A stretch of 64,000 nt of DNA from NCBI RefSeq assembly GCF_001945365.1, contig NZ_MSTQ01000006.1, positions 348,177 through 412,176 on the forward strand, read 5' to 3'. The notes beneath the pieces were generated by a model. The model ran no database searches. It was not told the DNA's origin and saw nothing but the letters and a program-made list of their open reading frames with translations. The position numbers and the translations under genes were made by a program. Source of the DNA: Pseudomonas reinekei. GTDB taxonomy: Bacteria; Pseudomonadota; Gammaproteobacteria; Pseudomonadales; Pseudomonadaceae. Of the stretch, positions 56,541 through 64,000 are shown one piece after another; position 1 is the stretch's first letter; each line of letters begins with the position of its first letter.

Positions 56541-56617
56541 CATCGCTGGCAAGCCAGCTCCCACAACATCCAGCGCGTACGCCACGAATTTGTAGGAGCT
56601 GGCTTGCCAGCGATGGG
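56541..56617. repeat. REP inverted pair
   Basis: CATCGCTGGCAAGCCAGCTC at 56541 and its inverse TGTAGGAGCTGGCTTGCCAG ending with CGATGGGG at 56617, between the convergent DUF2288 and tubulin-like genes. Confidence 0.82.
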
Positions 56618-56634
56618 GGCAACCCGGTTCTGGA

Positions 56635-58836
56635 TCAGACTGAGAACGTCTTGCCGGTATGGTTGTTGAGCGAAATAACCTTGGTCTTGCCGATGCGGTG
56701 ACGGTAGATCTCGCGCAGGTATTTGATCGATTTTTTCACGCAATCGCGCGACAGGCGGATGTCGTTGATCGAAACGAACTTGTCCTTGTCGTTGATCAGC
56801 TCGCGGTACTTCTTCTCGTACATCGGTTTGATCGCGTACCAGTTGGTATCGAGGATTTTCGCCGGGTTCTCGAACTCGTTGAGCAGGTCGTCGATCCGGT
56901 CTTCGTCAAAGTGTTCATTGATGATGAAGTCCAGGATCGAGTTGTCCAGGGTCTCGTCGAAACGGTACGGGTTCTTCGCGAAGCAGCGCTTGATGAACGC
57001 CACAATCAGCGTCAGGAAGTCGTCCGACAGGCACGGGCTCTTGGCGATCAACGTGGTCAGCGACAGGTTGGCCGAGGCGCCGATCACCAGTGCGTAGCGC
57101 TTGAGCGTGGTGTTCGGGAACAGGCTGTTGAGGTGCGTCTTCAGCCGGTTCAGGTCCATGTACGACAGCTTGTAGTCTTTCGGCAAGGAAACGATCGACA
57201 CCACCGACGAGCAGTTCTTGAAGAAGTGCAGGTCGTGCAGGGCGGCGGCGTCGTAACCCGAGTTCTTGTATTGCTCCAGCGAAGCGCGATAACGCTTGGA
57301 CTCGATCGGCAGCAGGCTGATGCCTTCGATAGCCTGGGTGACCTTGTTGAAGTGCGGCAGGTCGATCGAGCGGAAGAACAGATCGTCGATGTTCAGGCGC
57401 TGCGGTTCTTTCTCGAAGACCTTGAATTTGTCGCTGCTCGGCGGCGGCGTTTCCGGTACCACGGACTCGGCGTAGGCAATCGCCACCGGACCGGCAAGAC
57501 TCATGAACAGGTCGTTGGCGTCCAGGCGAATGGTTTCGCCGATGTCGATGCCGGCGCGACGGAAATAGTTCTGGTCGTAGTCCGTCGTAACCGCCTGGGC
57601 CGTCAGAATGTTGAAGATCTGCTGCGAGATGTATTGGTTAGCGTGCTTTTCCATGGCATTGACATCAATGTTCTGGATGTTGCCGTCATCGTTCTCTTCG
57701 GCGTAACGCATGATGTCGTTGGAGATCAGCATCATCGCGTTCCATGGGCGGATTCGGCCCATGACGCTGGCTTCGCTGCTGTCTTCATTGGCGAAGTTGT
57801 AGGAGAAGTCCCACTCTTCCGACAGGTATTTACACAACAGGCGACCGGCGTTGATGTGCAGCGCTTCGGACATTTCGCTGCGGTGGTCGGAAATGTTCGG
57901 CAGTACGCAGATGCCGCTGGTGAAGATCGGCTCGAAGACGAACGAATGGCCGCTCTTGCCGTCGTGTTCGTCCATCGGCTTGGTGTCGAACGTTTTGTTC
58001 ATGTACGAGTGTTGCTGGGCCAGGCCAAATTCCGAGGCCATGCCCGATCCCGTACCTCCGCCGGCGCTGAAGATCGAGAAATACAGGCGCGACTGGTTGG
58101 CCTTGATGCCACAGCTGTCGATCAGGTACGAGTGAATCATCTTCCAGTCTGGGCTGGAGAAACGCTGGGTGTCCTTGTTCAGGATGATCTTGGCCAGGTA
58201 CTGGCCGAGGATCGGCGCGTTACCGGCGCCACCGGCGTGGACTTCCGACAAGTCCATGATTTTCATTTTGCTGTAGTCGCGCAGGAAGCCGCTTTTTTCG
58301 CCCTTGCGCGAGAAGCGGATGCGACCGGCGATGTCTTTGTCCAGGTCGCCGAGCATGACCAGCGGCTCCACCAGGAACACGGGTTTGGTGGCCTTGTTCG
58401 GCATCAGGCGCAGGTTGTTGCGAATCCACTGGGCCGGGCTGTAGCCTTTTTCGGCGTAGCGTTTGTCCGGCGACAGGCGATCTTCGTTGTTGAATTCGTT
58501 GAGGTAGAACTTACGGGCGTTGTACACCAGCTCCGCGACGTCCAGCGCAATGTTCGAACCGCAGCGGCCCAGGCCGATCAGGCACACCGACGGGAATTCC
58601 TGGTCGCTATGCTGCTCGCTGTCGCCTTCCAGGTGTGGCGGGCGCGGGAACACCATGTCACGCAGGCCGTCGAGGTTGTCGAGGATGCGGTCGGTGTTGG
58701 TTTCGGTGAAGTACAGGTATTGCTGGGTCGCCAGCGGGCGCGACGGCGTCAATGGCTTCGACGGTGCGGGGCTGTTCGCCGCCGGACTCAGCGTCAGATC
58801 GGAAATCGCGGTGGCCGGGTTATTTTTAGAAGTCAT
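56635..58836 (-). CDS. Tubulin/FtsZ-superfamily protein, large chromosomal form
   Basis: Predicted GTP-binding, possibly filament-forming protein of 733 aa. Residues 1-80 are Pro/Ser-rich and likely disordered. The nucleotide-binding loops follow in FtsZ order: T1-like GLGRCGSN (88-95), T3-like AGGAGNAPILG (201-211), T4 tubulin signature GGGTGSG (259-265), then ISNDIM (371-376) resembling FtsZ PNDKLL, and LDANDLF (438-444) resembling T7 NVDFADV, with Asp439 and Asp442 where FtsZ has its catalytic Asp pair. The last ~250 residues are unlike FtsZ. It is not FtsZ (about 390 aa, in the dcw cluster) and is much larger than phage PhuZ or plasmid TubZ. No partner gene adjoins it. Codon use looks native. 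Confidence 0.82.
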   Translation of the reverse strand: MTSKNNPATAISDLTLSPAANSPAPSKPLTPSRPLATQQYLYFTETNTDRILDNLDGLRDMVFPRPPHLEGDSEQHSDQEFPSVCLIGLGRCGSNIALDVAELVYNARKFYLNEFNNEDRLSPDKRYAEKGYSPAQWIRNNLRLMPNKATKPVFLVEPLVMLGDLDKDIAGRIRFSRKGEKSGFLRDYSKMKIMDLSEVHAGGAGNAPILGQYLAKIILNKDTQRFSSPDWKMIHSYLIDSCGIKANQSRLYFSIFSAGGGTGSGMASEFGLAQQHSYMNKTFDTKPMDEHDGKSGHSFVFEPIFTSGICVLPNISDHRSEMSEALHINAGRLLCKYLSEEWDFSYNFANEDSSEASVMGRIRPWNAMMLISNDIMRYAEENDDGNIQNIDVNAMEKHANQYISQQIFNILTAQAVTTDYDQNYFRRAGIDIGETIRLDANDLFMSLAGPVAIAYAESVVPETPPPSSDKFKVFEKEPQRLNIDDLFFRSIDLPHFNKVTQAIEGISLLPIESKRYRASLEQYKNSGYDAAALHDLHFFKNCSSVVSIVSLPKDYKLSYMDLNRLKTHLNSLFPNTTLKRYALVIGASANLSLTTLIAKSPCLSDDFLTLIVAFIKRCFAKNPYRFDETLDNSILDFIINEHFDEDRIDDLLNEFENPAKILDTNWYAIKPMYEKKYRELINDKDKFVSINDIRLSRDCVKKSIKYLREIYRHRIGKTKVISLNNHTGKTFSV

Positions 58837-59037
58837 TGTTCGCCATGTACCTGGGCTGGTTGGTCGGCCGACACGCTGTCGTCAAACCGTCACGGAATAA
58901 GATCTCGCGTCTTTTATCAGCGCGTATTTGGCCCAAGCGTCAGAGCCTTGGCCTGAACGTCGCTCGGGGGAATCCTTTCCTGAGTCATGATAAATCGGCC
59001 AGAATTTGGCGATCTTTAATCAAAAGGAGGCAAAATG

Positions 59038-59931
59038 ATGTCAATACTACCTTCGCTGGGTTTTGCCGGAATTGGCCTGATGGGGCTGCCGATGTGTCGG
59101 CGACTGCTCGCGGCGGGGTACCCGCTGACGGTGTGGAACCGTAATCCGGACAAGTGCGCGCCGCTGGTCGAGGCCGGCGCGCGGCAGGTCGCGACCCCGG
59201 CCGAACTGTGCCAGCACACCGATGTGGTGATGCTCTGCCTGGCCGACACGGCGGTGGTGCGTGAGGTGGTGTTTGGCCCAGCTGGCGTGAGCGAGGGGGC
59301 GAAAAGCGGCCAGTTGCTGGTGGACTTTTCCAGCCTGGAACCGACGGCAACGCGAGAAATGGCTGCTCAGCTTGCCAGCCAAACCGGCATGGGATGGCTC
59401 GATGCGCCGGTGTCGGGCGGTGTGGTCGGTGCGGAGGCGGGCAGCCTGGCGATCATGGTTGGCGGTGAGGCCGCAGCGCTTGAACGGGTCAAACCGGTGT
59501 TGCTCAGCCTCGGCCAGCGCGTGACGCACATGGGCGCGGTCGGAGCGGGGCAGGTGACCAAGGCTTGCAACCAGATGATTGTGGCCTGCAATGCCCTGGT
59601 GATTGCCGAAGTGGTGGCCCTGGCAGAGCGCGCGGGCGTGGACGCGAGCCTGATCGCCGAAGCGCTGGCCGGTGGTTTTGCCGATTCAAAACCGCTGCAA
59701 ATCCTCGCCCCGCAAATGGCCGAGAGCCGTTTCGAGCCGGTGAAGTGGCACGTGCGGACGTTGCTCAAGGACCTGGACACCGCGGTGAAGTTCTCCCGCG
59801 AGCAGGGTTCGGCAACCCCGGTCAGCGGTCTCGCCGCGCAGCTGATGCGCCTGCATGGGGCGCAGGGGTATCTGGAAAAAGACCCGTCTACATTAGTGCA
59901 GATGTACCGTGAACCAGGCTCAGCGACGTAG
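59038..59931 (+). CDS. 3-hydroxyisobutyrate dehydrogenase-family NAD(P)-dependent oxidoreductase
   Basis: Beta-hydroxyacid dehydrogenase of about 297 aa. N-terminal GFAGIGLMGLPMCRRLL (GxGxMGxPM cofactor motif), substrate motif DAPVSGG, and catalytic Lys in GQVTKACNQM. Two ATGs in a row (59035, 59038); the second has the better spacing (7) to AGGAGG. Substrate unknown: it could be 3-hydroxyisobutyrate, tartronate semialdehyde or a succinic semialdehyde-type compound. Its 3' end overlaps the MHYT-GGDEF-EAL gene by 44 bases tail to tail. Confidence 0.9.
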   Translation: MSILPSLGFAGIGLMGLPMCRRLLAAGYPLTVWNRNPDKCAPLVEAGARQVATPAELCQHTDVVMLCLADTAVVREVVFGPAGVSEGAKSGQLLVDFSSLEPTATREMAAQLASQTGMGWLDAPVSGGVVGAEAGSLAIMVGGEAAALERVKPVLLSLGQRVTHMGAVGAGQVTKACNQMIVACNALVIAEVVALAERAGVDASLIAEALAGGFADSKPLQILAPQMAESRFEPVKWHVRTLLKDLDTAVKFSREQGSATPVSGLAAQLMRLHGAQGYLEKDPSTLVQMYREPGSAT

Positions 59932-62119
59932 CGGAATATGTGTTTTTTCGCTGGTTGATTTCTTTCAGCACCGGGTGCAACTCGGCGAGCGGCACCGGCC
60001 GGCTGAGCAGGTAGCCCTGAACGAAGTCGCAACCCTGGCTTTCAAGAAACTGGTACTGCTCGAAGGTTTCGACGCCCTCGGTGACCACATCCAGGTGCAG
60101 GGTGTGGGCCATGGCGATGATCGCCTGGACAATTTCCATGTCCTGGGTCGAATTCGGAATGTCCTGGATAAATGAACGGTCAATTTTCAGCGTGTTCAGT
60201 GGCAGGCGCTTGAGATACGCCAGGGACGAATAGCCGGTGCCGAAGTCATCGATCGACAGTGATACGCCGAGGGCGCGAATCTGCCGCAGCAACACCAGGG
60301 TATCGGCGATGTTGCCCATCAGCGCGTTCTCGGTCACTTCCAGTTCCAGCCGTTGCGGCGCGACCTGCGCATCCAGTAGCGCTTGTTCGATCTCGGCGGC
60401 CAGTTCTTCGCGTTCCAGAGTCAGGGGTGAACAATTCACCGCGATCCTCAGTTCCTCGCAGCCTTGGCGCGATAGCTCGCCCAGGTCTTCACAGGCCTTG
60501 CGCAGCACCCAGTGGTCGAGCTCGGTAATCAGGCCGTTGGCTTCGGCGATGGTAATGAAGCGGTCCGGGGCCAGGAAACCGTGGGTCGGGTGTTGCCAGC
60601 GAATCAGCGCTTCGAGCTTGCTGACCTGGCCGGTTTTAAGGTCGTAGATGGGTTGGTAATAGAGCAACAGGCCGGTGTCCTCGCGCAGGGCGTGACGCAG
60701 TTCTTCTTCCAGTTGCAATTCCAGCGTGGCGCGGGCCTTGAGGTTGGCGCTGAAAAAATTCAGGCCGTTGCGTCCGCTGCCCTTGGACTGATAAAGCGCC
60801 AGGTCGGCGTTTTTCAGCAGCTCTTCACAGGTTTTACCGTCTTCTGGAAACACGCTGATGCCAATGCTGGTGGTCATCACCATGCGCCGCCCGGCGAGCT
60901 CAATCGGTTCTTTCATTTTTTGCATGATGCGTTGGGCCATGTGCCGCGCTTCTTCACGATCATGCAGGTCGATGAGGATGCAGAACTCATCGCCACCGAA
61001 GCGTGCCACGACATCTTCGTGGCTGCGGATCGAGCTTCTGATGTGCCCGGCAAGCACCTTGAGCAGCTCATCGCCGGCATCGTGGCCAAGGCTGTCGTTA
61101 ATCCGCTTGAAGTGGTCGATGTCGAGGAAAAGCACCGCGAGCATGCCGCTCTCGCTGGTTTTCTGGCTGAGTTTTTCGGCGAAGAGCTGATTGAAACCGC
61201 GACGGTTGATCAGGTTGGTCAAGGGATCGTAGTGCGCCACCTGTTGCAGTGACATGCGCGCCTGGTCCAGTTGACTGAGCAGCGAGTTGACGCGTTGCAG
61301 ATCGTTTTCCTTGTGCTGCAGCTTTTTGTCCGCCAGCGCCGCGCTGATGCTGCTGCCGATAATCAGCAGCGTCATGATGGCCACGGTCAGGCCCAGTTGC
61401 AGGTGGTTGTTTTCCCCGGGCTCGGTCAGGAGGCTGCCAGTGGGCAGCACCAGATTGAAGGCGGCCATGCCGGTGAAATGCATGCTGAGGATGCCGGCTC
61501 CGAGCACCAGGCTGGCGCCGTACTTGAGCAATTGATGAAGCAACCCCGCGCCGTTGCGTAAGTAAGTCGACAGCAGCAGCGCTGCCAGGCTGGCGCCGAT
61601 GGCGATCACGATCGAGAGGCTGAACAACAGCGGTTGATAGTAGGCCTGCGCCTGCGAACGCAGTGCCGACATGCCCACGTAATGCATGGCGGCGATGCCC
61701 AGGCCGATGCCGATGGCGGCCTTGAAGCATTGCCAGAAACTCAGTTGCGCGAAGCTGAGTGTGTGCATCGCCAGCCACGAAGCGAGCAGGGCGATCAGCA
61801 GGGAAACGAGGGTGATGGACAATTGGTAATGGATAGCGACCGGCGCCTGAAACGCCAGCATGCCGATGAAGTGCATGGCCCAGATTCCGCCCGCAAGGCA
61901 TCCCGCGCCGACCCAGCGCCAGAGTCGCTGTGAGGCCTTCTTTTCTGCGTGAGCCACCCGCTCGGCCATGTCCAGTGTGGCAAAACTGCCTGCGCAGGCA
62001 ACCAGATAAGCCAGCAGTACCAGAAAAGGGTCATGTCTGCAGTTAAGTATGACCTGCCCACTCTCTGGCAGTTCGGAAATGAAATGCAGACCAAGCCACT
62101 CCATAGCATGCCCCATCAT
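59888..62119 (-). CDS. mucR: MHYT-GGDEF-EAL cyclic-di-GMP protein (MucR-like)
   Basis: Membrane protein of 743 aa that should make and/or degrade cyclic di-GMP. An N-terminal MHYT sensor has seven or so hydrophobic segments with three motifs: AMHFIGM (81-87), AMHYVGM (144-150), SMHFTGM (212-218), thought to bind copper and sense a gas. GGDEF at 375-379 is intact; the inhibitory site that usually precedes it reads SHED, not RxxD. EAL signature EALIRW at 503-508 is intact. It resembles MucR of P. aeruginosa (alginate control); NbdA is the alternative, but has AGDEF. Start is one of two adjacent ATGs. Confidence 0.85.
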   Translation of the reverse strand: MMGHAMEWLGLHFISELPESGQVILNCRHDPFLVLLAYLVACAGSFATLDMAERVAHAEKKASQRLWRWVGAGCLAGGIWAMHFIGMLAFQAPVAIHYQLSITLVSLLIALLASWLAMHTLSFAQLSFWQCFKAAIGIGLGIAAMHYVGMSALRSQAQAYYQPLLFSLSIVIAIGASLAALLLSTYLRNGAGLLHQLLKYGASLVLGAGILSMHFTGMAAFNLVLPTGSLLTEPGENNHLQLGLTVAIMTLLIIGSSISAALADKKLQHKENDLQRVNSLLSQLDQARMSLQQVAHYDPLTNLINRRGFNQLFAEKLSQKTSESGMLAVLFLDIDHFKRINDSLGHDAGDELLKVLAGHIRSSIRSHEDVVARFGGDEFCILIDLHDREEARHMAQRIMQKMKEPIELAGRRMVMTTSIGISVFPEDGKTCEELLKNADLALYQSKGSGRNGLNFFSANLKARATLELQLEEELRHALREDTGLLLYYQPIYDLKTGQVSKLEALIRWQHPTHGFLAPDRFITIAEANGLITELDHWVLRKACEDLGELSRQGCEELRIAVNCSPLTLEREELAAEIEQALLDAQVAPQRLELEVTENALMGNIADTLVLLRQIRALGVSLSIDDFGTGYSSLAYLKRLPLNTLKIDRSFIQDIPNSTQDMEIVQAIIAMAHTLHLDVVTEGVETFEQYQFLESQGCDFVQGYLLSRPVPLAELHPVLKEINQRKNTYSATSLSLVHGTSALM

Positions 62120-62397
62120 TGTCTTCCTGACCGGCGCAATGATCGCCAGCGAATGTCATTGAGTATAGAGGGCACCTGAGGAATGCAAGCGATAGTGGCA
62201 CATTGTCCTGAAAACCTTTTGGAATGGAGGTTAGATCGTTTGGAAATAAAATGTTGCACGGGCCGCGCCTGATCCGATGGTCGGGTATCAGCTTTACGAA
62301 TAATTACAGACAGCGGTGGGGCGCCTGACTAGATTGCAGGTTCCGGGCTCGGATGCACTGGCAGTGAAGCCCCCATAACAATAAATGAGACGGACCC
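62120..62397. other. Divergent intergenic region mucR-like/MFS
   Basis: 278 bp with no gene; AT-richer than average, should hold both promoters. Confidence 0.4.
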
Positions 62398-63750
62398 ATG
62401 CAGAACTCGACCCAAGCGGCGAATGCCTGGCGCATTCTGTTCCTGCTGTTCCTGGCCAACCTGTTCAACTTTTTCGACCGCACCATTCCGGCCATCATCA
62501 TCGAACCGATCCGCATGGAATGGCACCTCAGTGACTTTCAACTGGGGATCATCGGCACTGCATTCACCATCGTCTACGCCATTGCCGGCCTGCCCCTGGG
62601 GCGAATGGCCGACACCGGCTCGCGTGCCAAGCTGATGGGCTGGGGCCTGGCGGCGTGGAGCGGGTTGACCGCAGTCAACGGCATGGTGGGCAGTTTCTGG
62701 AGTTTCCTGATCGTGCGCATGGGCATCGGCATCGGCGAAGCCAGTTACGCGCCTGCCGCCAACTCGCTGATCGGCGACTTGTTCCCGGCCCACCGTCGGG
62801 CGCGGGCCATGGGCATTTTCATGCTCGGTCTGCCCTTGGGCCTGCTGCTGGCGTTCTTCACCATCGGCGCGATGGTCAAGGCTTTCGACAGCTGGCGCGC
62901 GCCCTTCTTCATTGCCGCCGTACCGGGGCTGATCCTCGCGGTCTTCATGTTTTTCATCAAGGAGCCCAAGCGCGGCGCCGCTGAAAGCGTGCAGGTTTCG
63001 CAGGAGAAGGTTGACCGGCCGATTCGCCGGGTGCTGGCGGTGCCGACCTTCCTCTGGCTGGTGATGGCCGGGTTGTGCTTCAACTTCGCCACCTATGCCT
63101 GCAACTCGTTCATGGTGCCGATGCTGCAGCGCTACTTCCTGATGCCATTGCAGGACGCGGCAGTGGCGACCGGGGTGATCGTCGGCGTGACCGGGTTGTT
63201 CGGCCTGACGCTGGGTGGCTGGGTCGCCGACAAGATTCATCAGCGAGTTGCCAATGGTCGTCTCCTGTTTGCGGCGTTCAGTCTGATCATCTCCACAGTC
63301 TGCACCGCTTGGGCGCTGCATTCGGGACGGATCGAGATCGGTGTGTTCGTGGCGGTATTCAGCGTGGGCTGGTTGTTTGCCTACAACTTCTACACCTGCG
63401 TGTACACGGCGATTCAGGACGTGGTCGAACCACGCTTGCGCGCCACGGCCATGGCGCTGTTCTTTGCAGGGTTGTACCTGTTGGGTGGCGGATTGGGGCC
63501 GGTGGTGGTCGGTGCGTTGTCGGATCACTTCGCCCACACGGCCATGCTCGCGGCGGGTGCCGGGCAAATGACCGAAGCGTTCAAGGCTGTCGGCCTGCAC
63601 GACGCGATGTACCTGATTCCGGTGGCGCTGTTCTTCACCATGGTGTTTCTGGTGCTGGCTTCGCGGTGTTTTGTGCGCGATGCCAAGCGGATGAAGGAAG
63701 GGTTGGTGGCAGTGGTTGGGCCTGAGGTTCCAGCGGCTGCGGCTTTGTAG
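62398..63750 (+). CDS. MFS transporter, spinster/organic-anion type
   Basis: Inner-membrane transporter of 450 aa with 12 predicted helices. MFS motif in AGLPLGRMADTGSRAKLMG between helices 2 and 3, and FNFFDRTIPAIIIEPI in helix 1, typical of spinster-like transporters. Substrate unknown. Not obviously in an operon. Confidence 0.87.
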   Translation: MQNSTQAANAWRILFLLFLANLFNFFDRTIPAIIIEPIRMEWHLSDFQLGIIGTAFTIVYAIAGLPLGRMADTGSRAKLMGWGLAAWSGLTAVNGMVGSFWSFLIVRMGIGIGEASYAPAANSLIGDLFPAHRRARAMGIFMLGLPLGLLLAFFTIGAMVKAFDSWRAPFFIAAVPGLILAVFMFFIKEPKRGAAESVQVSQEKVDRPIRRVLAVPTFLWLVMAGLCFNFATYACNSFMVPMLQRYFLMPLQDAAVATGVIVGVTGLFGLTLGGWVADKIHQRVANGRLLFAAFSLIISTVCTAWALHSGRIEIGVFVAVFSVGWLFAYNFYTCVYTAIQDVVEPRLRATAMALFFAGLYLLGGGLGPVVVGALSDHFAHTAMLAAGAGQMTEAFKAVGLHDAMYLIPVALFFTMVFLVLASRCFVRDAKRMKEGLVAVVGPEVPAAAAL

Positions 63751-63773
63751 CCATCACGCAAAACCTGTAGGAG

Positions 63774-63860
63774 CCGGCTTGCTGGCGATTGGATGCGGCG
63801 TTTAACCAGACCATACGCGTCATCGGTAACGACCATCGCCAGCAAGCCGGCTCCTACGGG
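63774..63860. repeat. REP inverted pair next to IS element
   Basis: CCTGTAGGAGCCGGCTTGCT at 63774 and its inverse ending GGCTCCTACGGG at 63860, same type as at 1787. The IS3-type end starts about 14 bp further. Confidence 0.85.
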
Positions 63861-63873
63861 AGCGCGCGACCCA

Positions 63874-64000
63874 TGTCTAGTCCTGAAATAGGTTTACACC
63901 TGTTTCACCCTAACGCCCGATGCACCGCATCGGGCGTTTTGTATTTTAAAGAGAGGTGCGGCCGCTCTTGGTTGTAGATCGTGACGGCCTCTCGCACCAT
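63874..64000 (-). mobile_element. IS3-family insertion sequence, end only (continues outside window)
   Basis: The sequence from about 63874 (TGTCTAGTCCTGAAATAGGT) looks like an IS terminal region, followed by the 3' end of a transposase gene reading in from the right. The exact boundary and repeat cannot be confirmed without the other end. Confidence 0.75.
63905..64000 (-). CDS. IS3-family transposase OrfB, C-terminal fragment
   Basis: Reading the minus strand from 64000 gives 31 codons, ending at TGA 63905-63907: EAVTIYNQERPHLSLKYKTP then DAVHRALG. This is the conserved end of the DDE integrase of IS3-family (YNxxRPHxSL). The gene continues beyond the window. A perfect 12-bp stem (63912-63923 with 63927-63938) lies in its last codons and may act as its terminator. 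Confidence 0.85.
   Translation of the reverse strand: MVREAVTIYNQERPHLSLKYKTPDAVHRALG

Noticed and set aside
56659..58956. 765-aa ORF opposite the tubulin-like gene
   Set aside because: Shadow ORF of the real gene; Arg/Val/Gln-rich, no recognisable motifs, while the minus-strand frame has clear tubulin loops.

Overview
The window is GC-rich chromosomal DNA of a fluorescent Pseudomonas (P. fluorescens group). This rests on the gene families present, on gene orders I recall from P. aeruginosa (kup / VirJ-like hydrolase / mprF / dinB; aotJQMOP; quiP to pdxH; braCDEFG), and on many REP palindrome pairs between genes. Nearly all the DNA belongs to intact housekeeping, transport, envelope and repair genes. 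I see no prophage and no CRISPR array. The only insertion sequence is the end of an IS3-type element at the right edge. All family and strain comparisons come from memory, because no search was possible.

Layout. 0-6 kb: 3' part of kup, then mprF with its hydrolase partner (aminoacyl-phosphatidylglycerol lipid modification). 6-8 kb: two identical initiator tRNA genes, each with its own promoter and terminator, then dinB behind a LexA-like box. 8-16 kb: proS with a lipoprotein gene, ampG, an alkyltransferase-like protein, a DUF481 outer-membrane protein, a cold-shock protein, dcd and a small Pro-rich protein. 15.7-26.3 kb: the four genes of the ligase-associated DNA repair cluster (exonuclease, ATP-dependent ligase, Lhr-Core helicase, PdeM nuclease), all on the minus strand. 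They are split into two pairs by the complete arginine/ornithine uptake operon aotJQMOP, with REP elements at both junctions. 26-43 kb: a quiP-like acylase, a cysteine-hydrolase-fold protein, two SEC-C proteins, a LEA-like lipoprotein, two tandem OmpA/TSP3 lipoproteins, a DUF1145 / collagen-like pair, CopD, DinG, a GH-A-like secreted glycosidase, a beta-lactamase-fold esterase, an OmpA lipoprotein with WWPFG repeats, and pdxH. 43-50 kb: a glycine-zipper lipoprotein, nhaA, a PLP enzyme, an FAD oxidoreductase, a lipoprotein, and a divergent SDR/LysR pair. 50.6-55.7 kb: the branched-chain amino-acid transporter braCDEFG. 56-64 kb: DUF2288, a chromosomal tubulin/FtsZ-superfamily protein of 733 aa, a 3-hydroxyisobutyrate-dehydrogenase-family enzyme, an MHYT-GGDEF-EAL protein (MucR-like), an MFS transporter and the IS3 end.

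The strongest leads are the orphan tubulin-like protein (56635-58836), which has recognisable FtsZ-type T1, T3, T4 and T7 loops; the repair cluster interrupted by aot (15732-26295); a hairpin that hides the ribosome binding site of the second OmpA gene (32400-32435); and the WWPFG-repeat / histone-H1-like OmpA lipoprotein (41145-42236).
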